From contig CAIYFF010000256.1 of assembly GCA_903925435.1 (NCBI GenBank), positions 1 to 8,076 of the forward strand: 8,076 nucleotides of DNA. The letters are read 5' to 3'. The translations under genes and the position numbers were made by a program. Shown here piece after piece: positions 1 to 5,806 of this stretch. The stretch comes from an uncultured Planctomycetota bacterium. GTDB lineage: Bacteria > Planctomycetota > UBA1135 > UBA2386. The stretch's first letter is position 1; every line of letters begins with the position of its first letter. The notes below the pieces were generated by a model. It was not told the DNA's origin, made no database searches, and saw only the letters and a list, made by a program, of their open reading frames with translations.

Positions 1-74
1 CGCCGACCGCACCGCAAGACGCTGCAACCGCTGGGGACGACGAACGCGTCCGCACCGATGCACAGCGAAGTCAT
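1..74 (-). CDS. Probable N-terminus of an unidentified protein, cut by the left edge
   Basis: A minus-strand reading frame begins with ATG at 74-72 and runs off the left edge after about 24 codons. The protein begins MTSLCIGADAFVVPSGC and is not recognisable. The support is codon composition: nearly all codons after the ATG end in G or C, as in the proven genes here, while the other frames over this stretch show a mixed third position. A weak AGGG lies a few bases upstream of the ATG. The beginning does not resemble RuvA or RuvB, the usual partners of RuvC, so this is probably an unrelated gene in the same direction as ruvC, 168 bp downstream of it. The stretch between (75-242) shows no coding frame with good codon bias. 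With so few codons the call is tentative, and a different upstream start is possible. Confidence 0.35.
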   Translation of the reverse strand, partial: MTSLCIGADAFVVPSGCSVLRCGR

Positions 75-242
75 CTGCCCTGGCCCAGTCCAGGTAGGAC
101 AGGCCCTCCCACGAGGATGGGATCAACGCGCTCGGTTGCACGCGCCAAACCACAGTCCCGGGGAGTCGGGTCTGAGCTGACGGAGCAGGATTGCACGTCT
201 ACCCGGCCGAAAATGCAAGTGCGCCAAAGGTGCCATAACATC

Positions 243-896
243 TCACGAACGACGCCGCGGCGATGGGATCTCGCCGAGGCTGCCCGCGAGCAGCGGATTG
301 GACGCAGCCTGCAGCAACGGCGAACGCCGCTCCTCGACTCGCGTCAGCGCGACCGCAAGCGCGTCGCTGGCGTCGCGCGGCATGCCGACGAGCGCTGCCA
401 TTGCAGCTTGGCCGAGTTGCCGCACCACCATGTCGGCGACGACATCCTTCGGCGCGTCGCCGCGCCCGGTCACGCACCGCTTGATCCGAGCGGGCGCATA
501 CTCATGGATCGCAAGTTCGGCTCGCGACGCCTCGGCCAGGACGACGCCGCGCGCCTCGCCGATGCGCAGCGCAGACTGAACGCTCTTGCCGTAGAAGGCC
601 TGCTCCAACGCCAACTCATGTGGGCCAAGGCGCGCGACCAGTTCTCGGAACTGGTCCGCGAGTTCTCGCAGTCGCTCGGGCACCGTGGCCCCGCGCGCGC
701 CGAGCCGGAGAACTCCGCACTCGACGGGCCGCACCGACTCCGATCCCACAGCGCCAGCGCGCACCACGTTGCTCGCGCGCAGCGCGAGCGGAGCTGCGGA
801 GGAAGATCGCGACCCAGACTCGACGCTGAGCTCGAGGCACCCGAACCCGACCACTTGCGTGCCAGGGTCGATGCCGAGGATCCGGATTGCCGTCAC
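243..896 (-). CDS. ruvC: Holliday-junction resolvase RuvC, with an N-terminal-half insertion
   Basis: RuvC is the cytoplasmic endonuclease that cuts Holliday junctions symmetrically after RuvAB branch migration. The 217-residue product has the family landmarks in order: ILGIDPG near the N-terminus (Asp10), ALEQAFYGKSVQSALRIGEARG (Glu98), EYAPARIKRCVTGRGDAPK (residues 132-150), and PRDASDALAVAL (Asp175 and Asp178). The four acidic catalytic residues of the RNase H-like fold are therefore all present. The start is GTG at 896, which places the ILGIDPG strand at the normal distance from the N-terminus; the frame is open further upstream but that part is antisense to ispD. The protein is longer than the usual 160-190 residues because of an extra Ser/Ala-rich segment at about residues 24-57, between the first two beta strands. 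It also has a C-terminal tail of about 30 residues. It is divergent from ispD across 46 bp, and ruvA and ruvB are not visible nearby. No Shine-Dalgarno sequence is seen. Confidence 0.95.
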   Translation of the reverse strand: MTAIRILGIDPGTQVVGFGCLELSVESGSRSSSAAPLALRASNVVRAGAVGSESVRPVECGVLRLGARGATVPERLRELADQFRELVARLGPHELALEQAFYGKSVQSALRIGEARGVVLAEASRAELAIHEYAPARIKRCVTGRGDAPKDVVADMVVRQLGQAAMAALVGMPRDASDALAVALTRVEERRSPLLQAASNPLLAGSLGEIPSPRRRS

Positions 897-902
897 GGCG
901 GG

Positions 903-908
903 ATGGTA
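903..908 (-). promoter_or_regulatory. Candidate -10 element for ruvC, predicting a leaderless mRNA
   Basis: On the minus strand the hexamer TACCAT ends six bases before the GTG start of ruvC. With usual sigma-70 geometry the first transcribed base would be the G of the GTG. No convincing -35 hexamer stands 16-18 bp upstream, so the call rests on the hexamer, its position, and similar hexamers before the other transcription-unit starts in the window. Confidence 0.3.
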
Positions 909-929
909 GCGAGCCCCGCCGCCGCGACG

Positions 930-935
930 TAGCGT
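930..935 (+). promoter_or_regulatory. Candidate -10 element for ispD-ispF, predicting a leaderless mRNA
   Basis: The hexamer TAGCGT lies seven bases before the GTG start of ispD, so transcription would begin at or one base before the start codon. A second similar string, GGTAGCGA at 905-912, is an alternative. No good -35 is visible. Because the divergent intergenic region is only 46 bp, the ruvC and ispDF promoters must overlap or sit back to back. Confidence 0.3.
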
Positions 936-942
936 TCGCCGC

Positions 943-1644
943 GTGAAGGTCGCAATGCTCCTGTTGGCCGCGGGCCGCGGCACGCGCTTTGGCGGCGAAG
1001 TCCCCAAGGGCTTCCTGCAACTCGGCGGCAAGACGCTGCTCGAACGCTCGGCTGAGCGTCTCAGGCGGCTGTGCCCGGAGCCCGAGGGCGAACTCATCGT
1101 CCTCGTCGGACGCGAAGATCGAACGACGCATCTCGCGCCGCTCATGGGCGCGCTGCATGCGTTGTCCTGCCGCATCGTCGATGGCGGGACCACGCGGCAA
1201 CAGTCGATGCAGAACGGCCTCGCCGCAGCGAGCGCCAATTGCGACGTTGTGCTGGTGCACGACGCGGCGCGCCCGTTGTTCCCGCTCGCGGCGGCCAGGA
1301 CCTGCATCGAACGCGCGCGCGCGGTCGGAGCGTCGCTGCTCGCGATCCCCGCCACGGACACCTTGAAGCGCTGCCGAGCCGACGGCACGGTCGAGGCAAC
1401 GATCGACCGCCGCGGCGTCTTCTACGCGCAAACGCCGCAGGCACTGCGCCGCGACGTCCTCGCGCGCGCGATCGCGCATGCCGCAGAGCACGGCATCGAG
1501 GCAACCGACGATGTGTCGCTCGCGGAAGCGATTGGCTGCCCCGTCGAGGTCGTCACCGGCTCGCCGCAGAACCTCAAGATCACGCACGCGGCGGACCTCG
1601 CCGTCGCCGAAGCCCTGTTGCGCCACTTCGAGAACCACGCATGA
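943..1644 (+). CDS. ispD: 2-C-methyl-D-erythritol 4-phosphate cytidylyltransferase IspD
   Basis: IspD joins CTP to 2-C-methyl-D-erythritol 4-phosphate to give CDP-methylerythritol, the third step of the MEP isoprenoid pathway, in the cytoplasm. The 233-residue protein has the normal family length and all key blocks: LLAAGRGTRFGGEVPK at residues 7-22 (nucleotide-binding loop, Arg15 and Lys22), DGGTTRQQSMQNGL at 80-93, VHDAARP at 105-111, DTLKR at 139-143, AQTPQ at 162-166, ATDDVSLAEAIG at 187-198, and NLKITHAADLAVAEALL at 210-226. The start used is GTG at 943, giving the family-typical MKVA opening; an in-frame ATG at 955 is the alternative. No Shine-Dalgarno sequence precedes it. The stop codon overlaps the ispF start in ATGA, so the two are almost certainly co-transcribed and translationally coupled. 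The two enzymes are fused in some other bacteria, which fits the tight pairing. Confidence 0.96.
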   Translation: MKVAMLLLAAGRGTRFGGEVPKGFLQLGGKTLLERSAERLRRLCPEPEGELIVLVGREDRTTHLAPLMGALHALSCRIVDGGTTRQQSMQNGLAAASANCDVVLVHDAARPLFPLAAARTCIERARAVGASLLAIPATDTLKRCRADGTVEATIDRRGVFYAQTPQALRRDVLARAIAHAAEHGIEATDDVSLAEAIGCPVEVVTGSPQNLKITHAADLAVAEALLRHFENHA

Positions 1645-2123
1645 GCGACCTTCGCATCGGACTCGGCATCGACCTTCACCGGCTGGAACCCGGCCGCGCC
1701 TGCGTGCTCGCCGGCATACGCATCGACTGCGAGCGCGGCCCCGCCGCGGTCAGCGACGGCGACGTCGTGCTCCACGCGGCGGTCGACGCGGTGCTCGGCG
1801 CCGCGGGACTCGACGACCTCGGCACGTTGTTCTCCGAGAACGACCCCAAGAATCGAGGCCGCGACTCGGCGGAGTTCTGCGCGCGCGCGATGGAAATGGT
1901 CCGCCAGAAGGGCCTCGCGGTGAAATCGATGGACGTCGTCGTCGAGACCGAGTTGCCGCGACTCAAGCCTCACCGAGCCGCGATGCGCGCGCGGCTGTCG
2001 GAGCTGTTCGCCGTCGAACCAGACCGAGTCAACCTGAAGGGCAAGTCGGGCGAAGGCCTCGATTCGATCGGCAACAAGCTCGCGATCCGCGCGACCGTCG
2101 TTGCGCTGCTCGACCGCGCGTAG
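1641..2123 (+). CDS. ispF: 2-C-methyl-D-erythritol 2,4-cyclodiphosphate synthase IspF, divergent active-site loops
   Basis: IspF cyclises CDP-methylerythritol 2-phosphate to methylerythritol 2,4-cyclodiphosphate with loss of CMP, as a metal-dependent homotrimer. The 160-residue product has the usual length. The metal ligands are present as Asp11 and His13 (GIDLHR) and His45 (SDGDVVLHA). Also conserved are DAVLGAAGLDDLG (Asp59), NDPKNRGRDS, PRLKPH at 106-111 and Glu138 in KGKSGEGL. Two places depart from the common pattern. The His that precedes the SDGDV motif in E. coli (His34) is Val37 here, and the C-terminal GRGEG-type loop reads GNKLA at 144-148. Family identity is still clear from overall order, length and the ispD context. 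It overlaps ispD by four bases (ATGA) and converges on the exporter gene with a 10 bp gap between stop codons. Confidence 0.93.
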   Translation: MSDLRIGLGIDLHRLEPGRACVLAGIRIDCERGPAAVSDGDVVLHAAVDAVLGAAGLDDLGTLFSENDPKNRGRDSAEFCARAMEMVRQKGLAVKSMDVVVETELPRLKPHRAAMRARLSELFAVEPDRVNLKGKSGEGLDSIGNKLAIRATVVALLDRA

Positions 2124-2143
2124 CGGGCCCAAGTCACGCGGTC
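2112..2143. terminator. Possible bidirectional hairpin between convergent ispF and exporter genes
   Basis: A perfect 7-bp inverted repeat, GACCGCG at 2112-2118 and CGCGGTC at 2137-2143, brackets both stop codons (ispF TAG 2121-2123; exporter TGA complement at 2134-2136). The 18-base loop contains the palindrome GGGCCC. No T-run follows on either strand, so this is not a standard intrinsic terminator, and such repeats arise easily in GC-rich DNA. Its position between convergent genes is the main argument. Confidence 0.25.
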
Positions 2144-4020
2144 TGCAGGTCCTTCATGCGCTTGTAGGCCCCGCCCTTCGCCACGAGTTCGTCGTGCGTG
2201 CCCATCTCGACGATGCGGCCCTGCTCCAACACGACGATGAGGTCCGCCTGTGCGATCGTCGAAAGCCGATGCGCGATCACGAACGACGTGCGGCCGCGCC
2301 GCAGGTTGTCGAGCGCGCGCTGCACCAACTCTTCGTTCTCGGAGTCGAGGCTCGAGGTCGCCTCGTCGAGGAACAGGATCGCTGGATCGCGCACGATCGC
2401 GCGCGCGATCGTGATGCGCTGCATCTGGCCGCCCGACAGGTTGCAGCCTCGCTCGCCGGCGAGCGTGTCGTAGCCCTGCGGCAACTTCTGGACGAAGTCG
2501 TGGATGTTGGCGGCCTTCGCGGCGGCCTCGATCTCGGCTTGCGAGCAGCCGGGCTTGCCGCACGCGATGTTGTCGCGAATCGAGGTGTTGAACAGGAACG
2601 GCTGTTGGCTGACGACCGCAGTGAGGCGGCGATAGTCGTCCATGCACAGCGAGCGAAGGTCCTTGCCGTCGATCAGGATCCGCCCCTTCTGCGGGTCGTG
2701 GAACCGCATCAGCAGATCCATGGTCGTCGACTTGCCAGCGCCCGACGGCCCGACCAACGCGACCGTCTGGCCGCGCTTCACCTTCAGGTTCACGCCGCGC
2801 AACACGGGATCGTCGCCGTATGCGAACCAGACGTTGTCGAGTTCGACCTCGCCTCGCAGCGTCGCCATCCGCTCGCCGCCCGACTCGCCCTCGGCGATCT
2901 GTTCTTGCAGGATCGACTCGATGCGCTCGAGCGCGCTCGTCGACTCCATCAAGGTCGTGTAGGCGCGGGTGAGTCGCTTCACGTGCTGGTAGGTCGTCGC
3001 AAGCGGCAGCAGCACTGTCGCCACGCCGCTGAACTTGACCTCGCCCGTCACGAGCACGAAGTAGCCGAGCATCATCAACAGCGCCGCGAAGCCGATCTGG
3101 TAGCCCAGGAAGGTCTGCATCATCGATGCGCCCTTCGCGCGCAGCATCTTCATCGAGCGGTCGAGGAACGTGTCGTTCTGCTCCTCGTATTCGTCGAGCC
3201 GCTGCTCCTCCAGCCGGAACGCCTTCACGGTGCGGATGCCAGACAGGATCTGGTTCATCGACTCCGTGGCGCCGCCCATCGCCTCCAACGTCTTGGTGCT
3301 GCGTCGGCGAACACGCTCGCCCGATCGATACATCGGGATCGCCATCAGCGGGATCATCAGCGCGAGCACGATCAACGCCTTCGGCATCACGATCGCGACG
3401 ACGACGATGTTGCCGATGATCATCATCGGATCGACGAACACGTTGTCGCTCGCGAGCTCAAACGAACGCTGCAGCACCTGCGCGTCGTTGGTGACGTTGC
3501 TGATCAGTTCTCCCATGCGCCGCTGCCCGAAGTAGCGGAGCGGCAGCGACAGGATGTGCTTGGCGATCGCGACGCGAAGGTCCGCGACCATCTTGATCGC
3601 GAAGAAGCGCGACGTGATCTGCAGCGCGTAGATGCAGACGCCGCCGAGGATGCCGCACACCGACGCGAGCAGCGCCGCGGCGATGACGAGGTTCATCGCG
3701 GGGCCGCCAGCGGAGCTTGCGTCGCGGCCGATCCACCCTGCCAGGACATCGGCCTGCCCCTGGAACCAGGAGGCAAACCGATCGCTCCAGCTATCGCCAT
3801 CCCCGCCGGACAGCGCGATCGGCGCCGAGCCGCCCGTTTGCGCGGCCATCGCCCGGATCAGCGGGTCGACGAGGATGAAGGGCGCCTTCGTGAAGATCGC
3901 TTCGAGCGCGCCGAATGCGAGCGAAGCGCCAACCAGGCGCTTGTGCGCAAGCATCGAAGCCCAGATGCGGGCGAGCAGCGTGGAGAACGTCGCCGGCTTG
4001 GGCGCGGGTGAAGATGTCAC
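2134..4020 (-). CDS. MsbA-type ABC exporter (fused transmembrane and ATPase domains)
   Basis: This is a type IV (ABCB/MsbA-like) half-exporter that would work as a homodimer or heterodimer in the inner membrane, using ATP to move lipids or other hydrophobic substrates outward. The 628-residue protein has a membrane domain at about residues 25-350 with segments near 28-50, 110-134, 196-232 and 303-345. The ATPase domain (about 388-628) carries Walker A GPSGAGKST (424-432), Q-loop SQQPFLF (Gln472), signature LSGGQ (528-532), Walker B ILFLDE (548-553), D-loop SSLD and switch His584 (IAHRLST). All catalytic residues are intact. The loop between the first two membrane segments (about 60-108) is long and Gly/Ser-rich. 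The start is GTG at 4020, in a hairpin stem and without a Shine-Dalgarno sequence; the next in-frame ATG is codon 23 and would cut into the region before the first helix. It lies 10 bp downstream of the foldase gene and probably shares its transcript. Lipid A-type export is possible but the substrate cannot be read from sequence. Confidence 0.92.
   Translation of the reverse strand: MTSSPAPKPATFSTLLARIWASMLAHKRLVGASLAFGALEAIFTKAPFILVDPLIRAMAAQTGGSAPIALSGGDGDSWSDRFASWFQGQADVLAGWIGRDASSAGGPAMNLVIAAALLASVCGILGGVCIYALQITSRFFAIKMVADLRVAIAKHILSLPLRYFGQRRMGELISNVTNDAQVLQRSFELASDNVFVDPMMIIGNIVVVAIVMPKALIVLALMIPLMAIPMYRSGERVRRRSTKTLEAMGGATESMNQILSGIRTVKAFRLEEQRLDEYEEQNDTFLDRSMKMLRAKGASMMQTFLGYQIGFAALLMMLGYFVLVTGEVKFSGVATVLLPLATTYQHVKRLTRAYTTLMESTSALERIESILQEQIAEGESGGERMATLRGEVELDNVWFAYGDDPVLRGVNLKVKRGQTVALVGPSGAGKSTTMDLLMRFHDPQKGRILIDGKDLRSLCMDDYRRLTAVVSQQPFLFNTSIRDNIACGKPGCSQAEIEAAAKAANIHDFVQKLPQGYDTLAGERGCNLSGGQMQRITIARAIVRDPAILFLDEATSSLDSENEELVQRALDNLRRGRTSFVIAHRLSTIAQADLIVVLEQGRIVEMGTHDELVAKGGAYKRMKDLQTA
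2392..2413. repeat. Perfect 22-bp palindrome inside the exporter gene
   Basis: Positions 2392-2413 are a perfect 22-bp palindrome centred on GCGCGC with CGATCG on each side. It falls in the codons for the conserved ARAIVRD stretch after the ABC signature. A shorter 14-bp relative, CGATCGCGCGATCG, lies in the last gene near 7366-7379, where it also encodes RAIV. Preferred codons for these residues may be enough to explain both. Confidence 0.4.
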
Positions 4021-4025
4021 CCGCG
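4003..4025 (-). promoter_or_regulatory. Hairpin enclosing the GTG start of the ABC exporter
   Basis: In the minus-strand mRNA a perfect 9-bp stem (CGCGGGTGA pairing with TCACCCGCG) closes a 5-base loop. The exporter start GTG (4020-4018) lies in the 5' arm, and the foldase stop codon is just five bases before the stem. A ribosome finishing the foldase would be placed to open the stem, so the hairpin could couple exporter translation to the upstream gene. That role is inferred; the inverted repeat itself is directly visible. Confidence 0.4.
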
Positions 4026-4030
4026 GGAGC

Positions 4031-5623
4031 TTACTCGATGACCGCCTTCTGGATCACCTCGTTGGCCCACTGCATGAAGCGGTGCGAACGGTAATCCTCG
4101 AGCACCAGTTCGCGGTCACGCTCGTTCTTGACGTCCATGCGCTTCTTCGGCGGCGTGCGCGAGTTGACGCGCGCGATGTACCACGCGTCGGTGCCCTTGA
4201 TCGGGCCGATGGCCTTGCCGACCTCTGCGTCGAAGAACAGGAAGGTCGCGACCGAGTTGCCGTCGAGCAGTTCCGAGAACTCGTTCTCGCGCAGCTGCTG
4301 ACGCACTTGGTTGAGCGGCAGGAAGCCGAGGCGGCCGCGCTTCTCGTCGTTGACGATGTATTCGCCGCGCTTCGTCATCGCATCGTCGAACGTGATCTTG
4401 CCGGCCTCGAGATCGGCGAACGCCGCCTCGCAGCGAGCCTTGGCCTTGGCCATGCCGTCGTTCTGCCACGCCATCGTCTGCATGTCGCGCGCCAAGAACT
4501 GGATCAGCTCGATGCTGGCGCTGCCGTCCCCGAAGAAGCCCGCGCGCTTGTCGGCGTAGGCCTGCAGGTTCTCGTCCGTCAGCTCTTCCTTGATCAGGTC
4601 GTAGAACGACGTCATCAGGCGCCAACGCGAGCGGAAGGCTTCGAGGCACGGGTAGCCCTTGAACTTCGTCGCGATCACTTCGACCGTGAACGGCGTCGTG
4701 TCGTAAGGCTGGCGGTATTCGTCGTAGCGGCGCTGGAACTCTTCGTCGGCGACGTAGACGCCCTTCTTGACCAGCTCCTGGCGCAGCGCTTCACGCGCCA
4801 CGACTTCTTGCATCGCGCGATCCACGTCCTGAACGAACAGGCCTTGGCGCACGAACTCGAACGCGTCGTCGGTCGGCCATTCCATGCCGTTGACCGACAG
4901 GACAACCTCCGGCGCGAGGCCGTTGCTCGCGTACTTGATGTCCGACCAGTTGCGCAGGCCCTGCTGCACGAACTGGCGCATCATCGTCATCCAGAACTCT
5001 GGCAGCGGCTTGGGGTTGCCCTTCTCGTCCTTGGCGTCTGCCGTCTTCTCCAGCTGCTCGAGGAACTGCTGGCCTTGGCCGCTGTTCGTCTTGGCCATGA
5101 TCGCCTCCTTGGTGATCTGCGGCCAATCCTTCGGAACGCCGGGGAAGAACACGCGGTCGAACACGATCGCCTGCTTGCGCTGCTGCAAGAACGTCTCGCG
5201 GTTGAGCCCGTATTGCGTGCGCACGACTTCCCAGAAGTCGACGCCCGGGTTCGTCACCGCAAACTGGTTCATCTTCGGCTCCAGCTCGCGCAGCACGTCT
5301 TCCTCGAGGACATCGAATTCCTCGGGGCGGCGCTTGCCAGCCTCGATCTGCTTCTTGACCTCTTCGACGATGAAGAAGTCCGCGACCTTCGCCTCGACGA
5401 GCTTGCCGCCCGTGAGGTAGACCGTTTCGCGCTTCACGATCTTGGGGTCGAGGGCGACGCCGTTGACCTTGATCGGCAGCAGCAGCTTGTCGCGCGCAGC
5501 GGCAGCTTGGTCTTGGAGCTTGTCCGCCTCCTTCTGGAGCGACTGGATCTGGTCTTCGACGGATTGGGCCCAGAGGCTCTGGGACACCACCGCGGCAAAC
5601 ACGGCGAGGTAAAGGGGCTTCAT
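4031..5623 (-). CDS. Secreted SurA/PpiC-like foldase with a divergent parvulin domain
   Basis: The 530-residue product is probably a periplasmic chaperone or peptidyl-prolyl isomerase of the SurA/PrsA group. It begins with a signal peptide (MKPLYLAVFAAVVSQSLWA, likely cut after Ala19) and a short coiled-coil segment (about 22-47). Two stretches resemble the chaperone arm of SurA: about 51-115 (opening IKVNGVALD) and about 241-305 (opening VLSVNGMEW, then a helix rich in VAREALRQELVKKG, then VADEEF). A degenerate parvulin-like domain follows at about 365-490, with GRLGFLP (430-436) in place of the usual GGDLGW and IGPIKGTDAWYIARV (472-486) matching the closing strands. The usual HIL motif is replaced by IELIQFL, so isomerase activity is doubtful. 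The ATG at 5623 gives a complete signal peptide; no Shine-Dalgarno sequence is visible. It is the first gene of a two-gene unit with the ABC exporter. Confidence 0.6.
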   Translation of the reverse strand: MKPLYLAVFAAVVSQSLWAQSVEDQIQSLQKEADKLQDQAAAARDKLLLPIKVNGVALDPKIVKRETVYLTGGKLVEAKVADFFIVEEVKKQIEAGKRRPEEFDVLEEDVLRELEPKMNQFAVTNPGVDFWEVVRTQYGLNRETFLQQRKQAIVFDRVFFPGVPKDWPQITKEAIMAKTNSGQGQQFLEQLEKTADAKDEKGNPKPLPEFWMTMMRQFVQQGLRNWSDIKYASNGLAPEVVLSVNGMEWPTDDAFEFVRQGLFVQDVDRAMQEVVAREALRQELVKKGVYVADEEFQRRYDEYRQPYDTTPFTVEVIATKFKGYPCLEAFRSRWRLMTSFYDLIKEELTDENLQAYADKRAGFFGDGSASIELIQFLARDMQTMAWQNDGMAKAKARCEAAFADLEAGKITFDDAMTKRGEYIVNDEKRGRLGFLPLNQVRQQLRENEFSELLDGNSVATFLFFDAEVGKAIGPIKGTDAWYIARVNSRTPPKKRMDVKNERDRELVLEDYRSHRFMQWANEVIQKAVIE

Positions 5624-5661
5624 GTCAGGAAGGCGGAATCGGTTCGATTACGGGGTCGCGG

Positions 5662-5667
5662 AGTCTA
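5662..5667 (-). promoter_or_regulatory. Candidate -10 element for the foldase-exporter unit
   Basis: Minus-strand TAGACT, in the context GGTAGACTCC, lies 38 bases before the foldase ATG. TAGACT is a common -10 form in high-GC bacteria. No -35 hexamer is evident at the right distance. Just upstream on this strand is a small inverted repeat (CGCTG-GCG-CAGCG, 5671-5683) that would fall in the spacer; it could be an operator or chance. Confidence 0.3.
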
Positions 5668-5788
5668 CCGCGCTGGCGCAGCGATACGAGCCGGGTCGGA
5701 CAAAGCTCCGGGTTCTGTGCCGCGAGCCGTCCCGCACCGAGACGAGAACGGAACGGCGCAGCAGCCAACGCTTCGGTGCCGCCGCTGG

Positions 5789-5794
5789 TAGCAT
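5789..5794 (+). promoter_or_regulatory. Candidate -10 element for the 5807 gene chain
   Basis: TAGCAT in the context GGTAGCATGC lies 12 bases before the ATG at 5807, predicting a leader of about six bases. No -35 match stands 16-18 bp upstream. Together with the foldase promoter candidate it accounts for the 183 bp divergent region 5624-5806, in which I see no other gene. Confidence 0.3.
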
Positions 5795-5806
5795 GCGCCC
5801 GCACGC

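Noticed and set aside
75..242. Possible tRNA, terminator or small gene downstream of ruvC
   Set aside because: I found no cloverleaf arms, no stem followed by a T-run and no frame with good codon bias; only weak short inverted repeats and a TAGACG hexamer (199-204, minus) are present.
117..932. Long plus-strand open frame (271 codons) opposite ruvC
   Set aside because: It is antisense to a gene with all RuvC catalytic motifs, its product is Arg/His/Ala-rich with no domain, and it reflects stop-codon scarcity in GC-rich DNA.
897..1388. N-terminal extension of the ruvC frame to 1388
   Set aside because: The added residues are low-complexity and lie antisense to the conserved ispD coding sequence; the GTG at 896 gives a normal RuvC start.
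1071..1640. Upstream extension of the ispF frame into ispD
   Set aside because: The extra residues are Arg-rich shadow of ispD; the ATG at 1641 gives a full-length IspF beginning just before the first strand.
2101..4011. Plus-strand open frame of 636 codons opposite the ABC exporter
   Set aside because: The opposite strand encodes every ABC motif; this frame's product is His/Arg/Asp-rich, typical of the antisense of GC-rich genes.
3632..5791. Plus-strand open frame of 719 codons opposite the foldase
   Set aside because: It is the longest open frame in the window, but it is antisense to a protein with a clear signal peptide and SurA-like segments, and it runs across the gene boundary with the exporter.
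5624..5806. Operator or riboswitch in the divergent region
   Set aside because: The only structure seen is a 5-bp inverted repeat at 5671-5683, too short to support a regulator site or structured RNA.
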